Source: DATBGS01 sp036557885
GTDB taxonomy: Bacteria; Chloroflexota; Ktedonobacteria; Ktedonobacterales; DATBGS01
NCBI GenBank assembly: GCA_036557885.1
Contig: DATBGS010000131.1
Location: forward strand, 1 to 64,000
Reading direction: 5' to 3'
DNA length: 64,000 nucleotides
The notes beneath the pieces are model-generated. The model was not told the DNA's origin, did no database searches, and was given only the letters and a program-made list of their open reading frames with translations. The first letter of the stretch is position 1, and each line of letters opens with the position of its first letter. Position numbers and translations under genes: made by a program. This document shows positions 18,913 through 26,296 of this stretch, in pieces.

Positions 18913-20166
18913 ATGGAAACGGTGCATATCTATCCTTTGCCGCGTCTGCGCAGAGGCTACGCCATGCGCTTACGAGAAGCACGCCTGGAAGCGGCGCGGG
19001 TCTGGAATGTGTGCCGTGATCTGCATCTGGCTGCGCGACAGCAGCATACTCGTTGGCCCAAGCGAGATGATCTCCAGAAAGCCACCAAAGACCACTTTGC
19101 CCTGCACAGCCAGAGCGTGCAAATGATTTGCCATGCCTTCCTTGCCAACATCGAAACGACCAAAGAACTCCGCAAAACGAACCGTAAGATTCGCTACCCT
19201 TGGAAAGACAAGCGCTACTCTCCCCTGCTGTGGCCTGCTCAGGCCGTGAGTGTGGAGCAGGGCCGCATTGTTCTCCCGATGGGACGTGGGCGCCGTTCAT
19301 TGGTCTTCAAATTGGATTTGCCAGAGCAAATTGGCGGCTGCAAACTGGTCTGGAAAGACGGCTATGAGTTGCACGTGTCTGTGCCAGCCGTACAAGCAGC
19401 AGAAGCCCCTGGCACCGTCCAGGCAACGGTAGACTTGGGCGAGATTCACCAGGCGGCAGTCACCACCTCGACAGGCAAGGCCCTGGTGGTTTCTGGTAGA
19501 GGCATCCGTTCCCTCAAGCGACGGCACAACATGGCCCTTGGACAACTGACGCGCAAATGCAAACGCTGCCACAAGGGGTCACGGCGCTGGCGCAAACAGC
19601 AACGCGCCCGTCGGCAGATGAGCGCCCGCAAACGGCGCCAGATACGCAACCTGCGACACCAGGGTACGCACAAGGTCATCACTTTTTGCCAACAGCAAAA
19701 CGTTGGCACCCTCTTCATCGGCAATCCGCATGGCGTGCGGAACAAGAACAATGGGCGCCACCACAACCAACGGATGGCCCAGTGGGAGTATGGGCAAGAT
19801 ATTGCCTATCTTTCGTACAAAGCCAAGTTAGCTGGCATCATGAGCTTCACTGGTTCGGAGCGGGGTACGTCAAGCCAGTGTCCTGCATGCGGCTGGAAAC
19901 AAAAAGTCAAGGGGCGCGTGTGGCGCTGCCGGAATCCCCACTGTGCCTTTGTGGGGCATCGGGATGTGGTCGGCAGCGTCAACATGCACCCCTTAGCGTT
20001 TGGAAACAAGATACCTTTCCCCGCTCAGGTCACGTATCAACGGGCTGGTCCCGTGAGGGTCTTGGCACGGAGTGAACAACCGCGCCAGGTGGATTCCCCT
20101 GCGAGCGCAGGGCAGTGCAGCCAGCCCGTTGTAGGCGCCCGGACACGGGCCACTCGGAGGACGTAG
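18913..20166 (+). CDS. tnpB: TnpB RNA-guided nuclease-like protein (IS605 OrfB)
   Basis: The 417-residue protein starts at ATG 18913 with GAAGGGCAAGG upstream. RuvC-I Asp174 lies in TVDLGEIH. The zinc finger is CPACG then CRNPHC, and RuvC-III is GHRDVVGSVNM. An Arg/Lys-rich bridge-helix-like segment (RRWRKQQRARRQMSARKRRQ) precedes RuvC-II. RuvC-II reads TLFIGNPHGV, where typical TnpB has a Glu in VVEDL, so the catalytic Glu may be relocated or absent; the conserved GSERGTSS Glu is a candidate. The C-terminal tail past the RuvC-III motif is basic and probably overlaps the omega-RNA region. Confidence 0.85.
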   Translation: METVHIYPLPRLRRGYAMRLREARLEAARVWNVCRDLHLAARQQHTRWPKRDDLQKATKDHFALHSQSVQMICHAFLANIETTKELRKTNRKIRYPWKDKRYSPLLWPAQAVSVEQGRIVLPMGRGRRSLVFKLDLPEQIGGCKLVWKDGYELHVSVPAVQAAEAPGTVQATVDLGEIHQAAVTTSTGKALVVSGRGIRSLKRRHNMALGQLTRKCKRCHKGSRRWRKQQRARRQMSARKRRQIRNLRHQGTHKVITFCQQQNVGTLFIGNPHGVRNKNNGRHHNQRMAQWEYGQDIAYLSYKAKLAGIMSFTGSERGTSSQCPACGWKQKVKGRVWRCRNPHCAFVGHRDVVGSVNMHPLAFGNKIPFPAQVTYQRAGPVRVLARSEQPRQVDSPASAGQCSQPVVGARTRATRRT

Positions 20167-20303
20167 TTCCGCTTGCACGAGTGTTGTCTGGGGGCGTACC
20201 AAGGGCAACCACCTGACAGGTTCAGGGCCTCATCACGAGGCAGGCCAACCGAACGTATACGCCCTCAGAAGCTTACCCCCTTTAGGGGGTTGAGAGTGTC
20301 ACT
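20095..20303 (+). ncRNA. Candidate omega-RNA (reRNA) of the IS605 TnpB
   Basis: In known TnpB systems the guide RNA comes from the 3' end of tnpB and the right transposon end, and the bases just past the end serve as guide. Here the 3' end of tnpB plus about 135 bases leads into the GC-rich hairpin at 20275-20290 and the end at 20303. The position is inferred from family knowledge; no RNA evidence is visible. Confidence 0.4.
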
Positions 20304-21142
20304 GCCTAAATCGAAGGCCACCGCCCTGCCCGTTTGTGTCTCGGCTTCGGGTGCTTCATAGACAAAGGAGGCATGATACTGCCCGCGTGTATCTCTGGAA
20401 ATGGCGACTTCCCGAAAGCCGCAAGGCGGCACTTCCGCGAGCATGGCACGAATGGTCGGGAAGCGTTTAGGCCGTCCATTCTGTCCACCTCCAGTAGGCA
20501 AGAGAACGGTTTTGCCCTCTAACTGGATGTAGAGGGCAGGATAGCAGAGGGTGAAGAACTGATGGCGGGGTCGCACGCGGGGAAAGCCCGGCTTCTCTCC
20601 GGCTTCAAGCCGCCGAAAGAAGCCCTGCATGGCGGCGTCTAAGCGGAAATAGACCTCGGCCAGCAGCTTGCCATAGACGGCGTTGAGGTCCGGGTCATAG
20701 GCGCGACTCTCTTTCAGCGCGGCTTTCTCCTATTTGAAGTGCCAGCGTTCCCCGTCCCGCAGACGCATGACCAACCAATTGTAGAGGCCCTGGCATTTGC
20801 CCTGCATGAACTCCAGGGTGGCGGCGTCTTCGTCACTGAGGCTGAGCTGGATTTTCCGGGCGAGCAGCATCTGGCTGCCCTCCTTCCTGCTGCTCTCGGC
20901 TGCGATAGTGAAGGTACTGGGTATGGGTGTAGTAGCGCCGGTTAGTCGGGGAGCGGTAAGCATGAAGGATACCCAGCCGATCCCAGCGCTGTAAGGTTGC
21001 CACCGAGCGCCCAATCAAGCGAGCAAACTCGCGGGGTGCGTATAACCGTTCGCCTTCCATACATACATCTTATCATATTTGTATAGAAAAATGCAAGCTA
21101 TCTCTAACTCCTGAAAAAGTGCAGTAGTTTCATTTGCGCAGG

Positions 21143-22390
21143 TTAGCGCGTGATGAGTTCTCCAGCCGTCTCAGCCTGCTCAGGCTCCAAGGTCCGCTCA
21201 GCAGCCCGATGCACGCCTGGCAGCGCTGGCAGCGCCACGAGCGCGGCAACCAGCACCAGTATACCACCAGCAACGAAGGGCGCTCCGGGGCCACCCAGCG
21301 CGTAGATGCTGCCAGCCGCCAGCGGGCCAACGATGCGCCCCAGCCCGGCTATCCCCTGCGACACTCCCAGCGTTTCGCCCTGCGCCTCCGCCGGACTCGC
21401 CAGCGAAAGCAGCGCTGAACTGGTTGGCGAGACGGCGCCATTCCCTGCGCTCAACAGCCCCAGCGCCGCCAGCAGCGCCGCCAGTTGCGCCCCAAATGGC
21501 AAGAGCAGCAGGCCCGCCGCCAGCAGCACCAGCCCGGCAATCAACAGCGGGCGCTCGCCCCAACGCTTCACCAGCGGCCCAATCAGCCCGCCCTGCATGA
21601 TGACGATGATCACGCCCACATAGGTGAAAATATACCCGTTCTGTTCCGCCTGCCAGCCATAAGCATGCTGAGAGAACAACGGAAAGACTGTTTCCATCGC
21701 GGTAAAGGCCATCGTAAAGAGCAGGTTGATCGCCACCAGCCGCGCCACCACCGGGGAGCGCAGCGCGCGCTGCCAGCCCGCAAAGAGCAGCGACGATTTC
21801 CGACCTGTGGCCGGCGCTTCGGCAGGAATGGATGATCGGCGCGTCTCCGGCAGCAGGAGCAACACCAGCAGCGCGTTGACCAGCGCCACGCCCATTGCTA
21901 CCCAGAACGGCAGCGTGGCCCCCAACGGAGCCAACGCGCCGCCAATCGCCGGGCCAACAACAAAGCCCAGGCCAATGGCTGCGCCAATCAGCCCCATGCC
22001 GCGCGCGCGTTTCTCTGGCGGCAGGACATCCGCGACCACCGCCTGCGCCGAGCCAACATTGGAGGCGCCCAGCCCGCCGATAAAACGCGCCAGCAGCAGC
22101 ATGGGCAGCGAACCGGCCAGCGCGGTCAGCGCAAAGGTGGCGGCTTCAATGAGCAGCGACGCGAAAATGATGGGCCGTCGCCCGTAGCGGTCCGAGAGCG
22201 ACCCCAGCAGCGGCGTAAAGAGCAACTGCGCCAGCGCGTAGCTCGTCAGCACCAGGCCCACGCCAACCGCGTTGGCGCCCAGCCGCTCGGCCCAGAAGGG
22301 CAGCAAGGGCACAATCAAGCCAAATCCTGCAAAGTCAATAAAAACCGTCAGCGCCATTAACAGCAGCGCCGACTGTGGTTTGCGGTCCAT
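21143..22390 (-). CDS. MFS drug-efflux-type transporter (DHA1/TetA-like)
   Basis: The 415-residue protein has twelve predicted membrane segments. The MFS motif A between helices 2 and 3 is clear (GSLSDRYGRRPIIF), and helix 1 has the TetA-like FIDFAGFGLIVPLLPF stretch. ATG 22390 has GGAGAG 8 bases upstream. It probably exports a drug-like or metabolic compound using the proton gradient. It is divergent from a PadR regulator, and its promoter overlaps a candidate PadR operator, the usual arrangement for PadR-controlled efflux pumps. Confidence 0.85.
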   Translation of the reverse strand: MDRKPQSALLLMALTVFIDFAGFGLIVPLLPFWAERLGANAVGVGLVLTSYALAQLLFTPLLGSLSDRYGRRPIIFASLLIEAATFALTALAGSLPMLLLARFIGGLGASNVGSAQAVVADVLPPEKRARGMGLIGAAIGLGFVVGPAIGGALAPLGATLPFWVAMGVALVNALLVLLLLPETRRSSIPAEAPATGRKSSLLFAGWQRALRSPVVARLVAINLLFTMAFTAMETVFPLFSQHAYGWQAEQNGYIFTYVGVIIVIMQGGLIGPLVKRWGERPLLIAGLVLLAAGLLLLPFGAQLAALLAALGLLSAGNGAVSPTSSALLSLASPAEAQGETLGVSQGIAGLGRIVGPLAAGSIYALGGPGAPFVAGGILVLVAALVALPALPGVHRAAERTLEPEQAETAGELITR

Positions 22391-22453
22391 TGCCAGACTC
22401 TCCAACATCAGCTATGCTTTGCTGGCCGTGCCAGCAAAGATTTTTCGCAGCCT

Positions 22454-22473
22454 AATAGTCATGGTTGACTATT
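22454..22473. promoter_or_regulatory. Perfect palindromic operator, probable PadR site 1
   Basis: AATAGTCA-TGGT-TGACTATT is a perfect 8-bp inverted repeat with a 4-base spacer between the divergent MFS and padR-like genes. A second copy with one weaker half lies at 22508-22525. Confidence 0.7.
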
Positions 22474-22477
22474 CACT

Positions 22478-22525
22478 GCTGATGAGAGCATAGCACTCTT
22501 GCAGAGCAATAGTCAAGGGTGATTA
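22478..22525 (-). promoter_or_regulatory. MFS promoter overlapping PadR operator 2
   Basis: On the minus strand, TTGACT is followed by 18 bases and TATGCT, a good sigma-70-type promoter for the exporter. The -35 box lies within operator copy 2 (AATAGTCA-AGGG-TGATTA, 22508-22525), and operator 1 lies downstream of the expected start, so a bound dimer would block transcription. Confidence 0.6.
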
Positions 22526-22566
22526 AATAAGGATGAGTAAGGGGAGCAACCAGGAGGGGGAACTTG

Positions 22567-23094
22567 ATGGATGAGCAGGAACTCTTGCTGCTAGGGCTGC
22601 TCAAGGTGCAGAGCCAGCACACCTACCAGCTCAACGATTTTATTGAGCGCAACCTGAGCCATCTGACGGAGATGAAAAAGCCCACCGCCTACGCCGTGCT
22701 GGAGCGGCTGAGCAAAGCGGGCTATGTGGAGGTACGCGGCGAGCAGGAAGGGAAGCGCCCGCCGCGCAAAGTCTACAGCATCACGCCAGCCGGTGAAGCG
22801 CTGTATCAGCGGTTGCTGCGCGAGAACCTGGCCCAGAGCGACCACATGCGCTTTGCCGGGAACGTTGGGCTGATGTTTCTGGACGATCTTCCCGCTTCAG
22901 AAGCGCTTGCCCTGCTTTCCCAGCGGCTCCAAGACCTGGAGCGACTGATAACCGTCCATGAACAGGCACCCAGACATGAACATGGCCTGGGCGTGGACCT
23001 GGCCCTGGAGCATGTGTTGGTGCATTTGCGGGCTGACCGCGCCTGGCTGCAAAGCACCCTTGAGCGGCTGGAAAAGATGTCGCCCACTCGTTAA
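22567..23094 (+). CDS. PadR-family transcriptional repressor
   Basis: The 175-residue protein begins DEQELLLLGLL, the usual PadR opening, followed by the winged helix with PTAYAVLERLSKAGYVEVRG and KVYSITPAGEALYQRLL, then a C-terminal coiled helix for dimerisation. AGGAGGGGG lies 8 bases before ATG 22567. The N-terminal half matches PadR (PF03551) in spacing. It probably represses the divergent MFS exporter and itself through the AATAGTCA palindromes. Its stop codon overlaps the convergent SDR stop by four bases (TTAA). Confidence 0.85.
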   Translation: MDEQELLLLGLLKVQSQHTYQLNDFIERNLSHLTEMKKPTAYAVLERLSKAGYVEVRGEQEGKRPPRKVYSITPAGEALYQRLLRENLAQSDHMRFAGNVGLMFLDDLPASEALALLSQRLQDLERLITVHEQAPRHEHGLGVDLALEHVLVHLRADRAWLQSTLERLEKMSPTR

Positions 23095-24122
23095 TCTCTT
23101 CGGCGCAGCGCGGCATCTTCGGCGGCATAATCGTACTGCGCCGCGTCTAACGGTTCTGGCGGATTGGCCCGCTCCCAGGCAATGGTGCGCCGGAGGGCTT
23201 CGACCCGCGTGATTAGCTCGGTGTAGCTAAGCTCCTGACGGATGCGGCTCGTGTCTGTGATCAACTGTTGCTGTGTATTCAGCTTATTCACCAGATGGGC
23301 GGGCATATCCCCTTTCGGCAGGACAATCACCTGCCCGTTCCAGCCAACAAGCTCCCCAATGGTTCGCACCCATTCCGCCATCGTCAGGGTATCTGGCTCG
23401 CCCACGTTGTAGATGCGGCCTGCGGCGCGCTCATTCGTCACCGCCAGGGCAATTGCCGCCGCCACGTTTTCCACATAGCCGCGTGTCCAGCGCCAGCGGG
23501 CTATGCCCTCCTCCAGCAAGTTCGCTGGCCGCCCGTCGTCCATCCGTTTCAGCGTGGCAAAAAAGCGGTGCTGGTCGTCCCTGGGGCCGTAAACCATCGG
23601 CAACCGCAGGATGGTGCCAGGCAAGGCGGGGTCGCCCAGGAAGATTTGTTCTGCGGGGATTTTGTCGTAATCGTCCATCCAGCGCTGCGGGTCGTCTTCT
23701 GGCCTGGGCTGCTCGCCGCGATAGGGATAGAGCCGTTCGCGCAAAGGCGCATCTTCGCTAAGCGGCAATGGATCAGGCTCCCCAGGCTCAGTGCCGATCA
23801 GCCGTCCATACGCGCGATAGACATCCTGGCTGCTGATCGCCACGACCCGCCGCGCTCTGCCCTTGAACATGCCCAGCACTTCTTGCGCATCAGAGCCGGT
23901 AAAGGGGAACATATCCAGCACGACTTCGGGCGCAAGCTGCTGAAACTGTCTGGAAAAATCGCGCAGGCGCCGCCTGTCGCCTGTGATATGCTGCACGCCT
24001 TCCGGCAGGTCAGCCTGCGTCTTGCCGCGATGGAAGAGGGTTACGTCGTGCCCAGATGCAACGAGCTGAGCCACCACTGCCGGGCCAATGAAACCCGTCC
24101 CGCCGATAATGAGTACGCGCAT
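23091..24122 (-). CDS. NAD-dependent epimerase/dehydratase (extended SDR)
   Basis: The 343-residue protein has the extended-SDR motif GGTGFIG at residues 7-13 and a basic motif (FHRGKT) at the end of strand 2, consistent with NADP preference. The usual YxxxK is not in standard form; MDDYDKIPAEQ is the candidate region (Tyr and Lys only two apart), so catalysis may be altered. AAAGGGAG precedes ATG 24122. Homologues of this type include NAD-dependent epimerases and plant isoflavone-reductase-like proteins. The substrate is unknown. Confidence 0.75.
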   Translation of the reverse strand: MRVLIIGGTGFIGPAVVAQLVASGHDVTLFHRGKTQADLPEGVQHITGDRRRLRDFSRQFQQLAPEVVLDMFPFTGSDAQEVLGMFKGRARRVVAISSQDVYRAYGRLIGTEPGEPDPLPLSEDAPLRERLYPYRGEQPRPEDDPQRWMDDYDKIPAEQIFLGDPALPGTILRLPMVYGPRDDQHRFFATLKRMDDGRPANLLEEGIARWRWTRGYVENVAAAIALAVTNERAAGRIYNVGEPDTLTMAEWVRTIGELVGWNGQVIVLPKGDMPAHLVNKLNTQQQLITDTSRIRQELSYTELITRVEALRRTIAWERANPPEPLDAAQYDYAAEDAALRRRD

Positions 24123-24206
24123 AGCAAACTCCCTTTATCTTTCCAAAGGCAGATTATTTCCTGCTACAAGCGTACTCGTTTTTGTGCTGCTGGCGGAAGA
24201 AAAAAC

Positions 24207-24250
24207 GATGCTCTCAGCATAGCCAGGTACGAACCTATGCTGAGAGCATC
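24207..24250 (-). terminator. Rho-independent terminator of VanZ-like gene
   Basis: A perfect 16-bp stem (GATGCTCTCAGCATAG / CTATGCTGAGAGCATC) has a 12-base loop; on the minus strand it is followed by GTTTTTTCTT. The stem begins at the stop codon of the VanZ-like gene, so the stop lies inside the hairpin. Confidence 0.85.
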
Positions 24251-24704
24251 AGGAAAAGTAGCGCTGGCTGACCACGCGCCAGAGCCAGATCACCCCAAAA
24301 GCCAGCAGCGCGCCCGCCAGATCAAACAGCATATCGCGCCCCTCCCAGATGTTCGGGGGGCGCTGCCTGGAGAGGTCTTGCAGCGCCTCCTGGCAAAACG
24401 CAACCAGCACGATTCCACCAACATACCAGCGCGGGCGCAGGCTCAGCAGAGGCAGCGAGAGCAGCACCAGCAAGCCCAGCAGGAAAAACATGGTGGTGTG
24501 CCCGATGGCGTGATCGCGGGCCGTGACAAAGACCACATCAAACGCCTGCCGAAACAGCGGCCAGACATCGGCCAGCCAATCAAACGGAAACAGCACCACT
24601 GCCAGGCCCACTGCCAACGGCCAGACGCGCACCTCGCGCCGCGTCCAGCCCAACAGTCGGCTCAAAGGCTGGCGGATATTCCCACGCTGTTGTTGCTTGA
24701 TCAT
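24249..24704 (-). CDS. VanZ-like membrane protein
   Basis: The 151-residue protein has about four hydrophobic segments. It has the VanZ-type pattern of a His-containing loop before a helix (DHAIGHTTMFFLLG), a central QDLSRQRPPN stretch and a final RDMLFDLAGALLAFG motif. ATG 24704 has GGGGAGA upstream, and I prefer it to TTG 24719. VanZ proteins are linked to teicoplanin resistance in enterococci, but most family members have unknown envelope roles. It has its own terminator and lies downstream of the Nramp terminator. Confidence 0.75.
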   Translation of the reverse strand: MIKQQQRGNIRQPLSRLLGWTRREVRVWPLAVGLAVVLFPFDWLADVWPLFRQAFDVVFVTARDHAIGHTTMFFLLGLLVLLSLPLLSLRPRWYVGGIVLVAFCQEALQDLSRQRPPNIWEGRDMLFDLAGALLAFGVIWLWRVVSQRYFS

Positions 24705-24719
24705 GCCATCTCTCCCCAA

Positions 24720-24763
24720 AACAACAAAAAAGCTATTGCATCTGTAAGAGATCCAATAGCTTT
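24720..24763 (-). terminator. Rho-independent terminator of Nramp gene
   Basis: The stem AAAGCTATTG / CAATAGCTTT (10 bp, 24729-24763) has a 15-base loop; on the minus strand it is followed by TTTTTTGTTGTTTT. It separates the Nramp gene from the VanZ-like gene. Confidence 0.85.
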
Positions 24764-24819
24764 ACCATAACGTCCGGCGCCCTTTGCACGCAAGCACCTG
24801 GGTGCTTAGAGCCGCCTAC

Positions 24820-24858
24820 CCGCGTGCCCCGCCAGGGTCGGCGGGGCTACAAACGGGC
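24820..24858. repeat. GGGTCGGCGGGGCTACAAAC repeat unit
   Basis: One unit of the GGGGCTAC family sits between the Nramp stop and its terminator. It is similar to 10540-10575. Confidence 0.6.
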
Positions 24859-24871
24859 GGCGCTCGCGTGC

Positions 24872-26191
24872 CTATGCGCCTCCAAACGTCTGGACCAGCA
24901 GCAAGATATTGAGCGCAATGATCACGGCGGCCACCAGCGCGCCTGCCGCCGTTGTCAGGCGGTGGTTCACCAGCGTGCCCATAATATCGCGGCGGCGCGT
25001 AAAGAGCAGCAGCGGAATAATCGCAAACGGCAGCGCAAAGCTCAGCACCACCTGGCTGATGACCAGCGTGTTGGTCGGGTCCAGCCCAATCGCCAGCACA
25101 ATCAGCGCGGGCAGCATCGTCACAAACCGCCGCAGCCAGTTGGGGATGCGCCAGCCCGTAAAGCCCTGCATAATCACCTGCCCGGCCATCGTGCCAACGG
25201 TGGACGACGAGAGGCCAGAGGCCAGCAGCGCCAGCGCAAAGATCACGCCCGCCGCCGGACCCAGCAGCGGCGTCAGCGTGCGCCAGGCATCCTGAATGGA
25301 TGCCACGCCCGTATAGCCGTTGCCAAAAAAGACGGCGGCTGCCATCATCAGCATGGCCCCGTTGACCAGGCCCGCCAGCCCCATTGCAATCCAGATGTCA
25401 ATCTGCTCAAAACGGAAGACGCGCCGCGCCTCTTGAGCGTTCCCTGGCACCACGCGCTGCTGGGTCAGCGCCGAATGCAGATAAATTACATGCGGCATCA
25501 CCGTCGCACCCAGAATGCCCACCGCCAGCAGCACGCTGCCGCCGTGTAGCTGCGGCACAACAGCGTGATAGGCCACCTGCCCAAGCTCCGGGCGGGCCAA
25601 TACCACTTCGATCACATAGCTTCCCGCGATCACCGCGACCAGCAAAATAATCACGGATTCCAGCGGGCGAAAACCATAGCGCCCCATGCCTAAAATCAGG
25701 AAGGTGACGACTCCGGTCAGCACGCCTGCCCAGAACAGCGGAATGCCCAGCAGCAGGTTAAAGCCCAGCGCCGCGCCCAAAAACTCGGCCAGGTCCGTCG
25801 CAATGGCCGCCACCTCCGCAAAGCCCCACAGCCCCAGCGCCACCTTGCGCGGCAGGTGCTTGGCGCAGACCTCCGGCAGATTCATGCCGGTGGCAATGCC
25901 CAGCTTGGCGGAAAGCGTTTGCAGCAAGACAGCCATCAGGTTGCTCAGCACGATCACCCAGAGCAACTGATAGCCAAACGCCGCGCCGCCCTGGATATTG
26001 GTCGCAAAATTGCCTGGGTCAATATAGGCGACGCTGGCGATAAACGCCGGACCCAAAAAAGGCGCCACGCGCCAGATGCCGCGTCGCTTGCCCAATAAAC
26101 TTGCCCGCGCCGCCGCCTGCATCCGCCGGTCCCCTACAGGAATGGCGCGGGCTTCATCTCCTTGATCTACTGCCCTCACCCACAAGGCCAT
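24872..26191 (-). CDS. mntH: Nramp-family divalent metal transporter (MntH-like)
   Basis: The 439-residue protein has about eleven hydrophobic segments. The helix-1 metal-binding motif is present (IDPGNFATN) and the helix-6 motif is MPHVIYLH; both are Nramp hallmarks that coordinate Mn2+ or Fe2+. AGGAGAG precedes ATG 26191; the longer frame to 26272 is repeat-derived. It lies 106 bases downstream of the MntR-like regulator on the same strand, so it is probably the manganese importer of that unit, ending at the terminator at 24720. Confidence 0.9.
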   Translation of the reverse strand: MALWVRAVDQGDEARAIPVGDRRMQAAARASLLGKRRGIWRVAPFLGPAFIASVAYIDPGNFATNIQGGAAFGYQLLWVIVLSNLMAVLLQTLSAKLGIATGMNLPEVCAKHLPRKVALGLWGFAEVAAIATDLAEFLGAALGFNLLLGIPLFWAGVLTGVVTFLILGMGRYGFRPLESVIILLVAVIAGSYVIEVVLARPELGQVAYHAVVPQLHGGSVLLAVGILGATVMPHVIYLHSALTQQRVVPGNAQEARRVFRFEQIDIWIAMGLAGLVNGAMLMMAAAVFFGNGYTGVASIQDAWRTLTPLLGPAAGVIFALALLASGLSSSTVGTMAGQVIMQGFTGWRIPNWLRRFVTMLPALIVLAIGLDPTNTLVISQVVLSFALPFAIIPLLLFTRRRDIMGTLVNHRLTTAAGALVAAVIIALNILLLVQTFGGA

Positions 26192-26204
26192 ACTATCGCT
26201 CTCC

Positions 26205-26275
26205 TGGCGAATAAATTCGCGGCTAAGAGGCCCATCGTCCACTAAGTCCGCCTGCGCGGACTCCCCACCCACCTG
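26205..26275. repeat. GGCGAATAAATTCGCGG repeat (family B)
   Basis: The sequence GGCGAATAAATTCGCGGCTA, a short spacer and then GTCCGCCTGCGCGGAC resemble the clusters at 9200, 51495 and 63148. It sits between mntR-like and mntH, inside what would otherwise be one transcript. Confidence 0.6.
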
Positions 26276-26296
26276 TGCCCTCTCTGTAACAATCAG

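Larger units (their letters stand above)
18390..20303 (+). mobile_element. IS200/IS605-type element (tnpA and tnpB divergent)
   Basis: The ends are defined by the interrupted host gene: the left flank ends CGTTTTAAAG (to 18389) and the right flank starts GCCTAAATC (from 20304), with a one-base G ambiguity. Removing about 1.9 kb restores an unbroken AFDLGFKTLAV reading frame with no target duplication, as expected for single-strand IS605 transposition. Subterminal hairpins are present: TCCCGT-TC-ACGGGA (18409-18422) at the left and ACCCCC-TTTA-GGGGGT (20275-20290) at the right. Both genes look intact. Confidence 0.85.
17715..21060 (-). pseudogene. Decayed IS607-type tnpB with MerR-like HTH remnant, split by IS605 element
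   Basis: On the minus strand, a 75-codon frame (21060-20833) carries a MerR-like HTH (YAPREFARLIGRSVATLQRWD) as at the start of IS607 TnpA, but the serine recombinase domain is missing. A TnpB frame follows (ATG 20870, MLLARKIQLS, site AAGGAGGG). It has an in-frame TAG at 20730-20732, is cut at 20304 exactly after AFDLG (RuvC-I), and resumes at 18388 with FKTLAVGVNEQG. A one-base deletion near 18276-18280 shifts the frame. The last part has two zinc-finger CXXC/CX4C pairs (CSCCGH, RCSNPGC) and the RuvC-III motif DRDENSARN. Rejoined, it is about 410 residues, normal TnpB size. Confidence 0.85.

Noticed and set aside
23268..24770. 500-codon plus-strand open frame
   Set aside because: It spans antisense to the SDR and VanZ-like genes and both terminators; its composition (His/Gln/Arg-rich) is that of an antisense shadow.
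24824..25549. 241-codon plus-strand frame
   Set aside because: It is antisense to the Nramp gene, Arg/Gln/His-rich, without a site.
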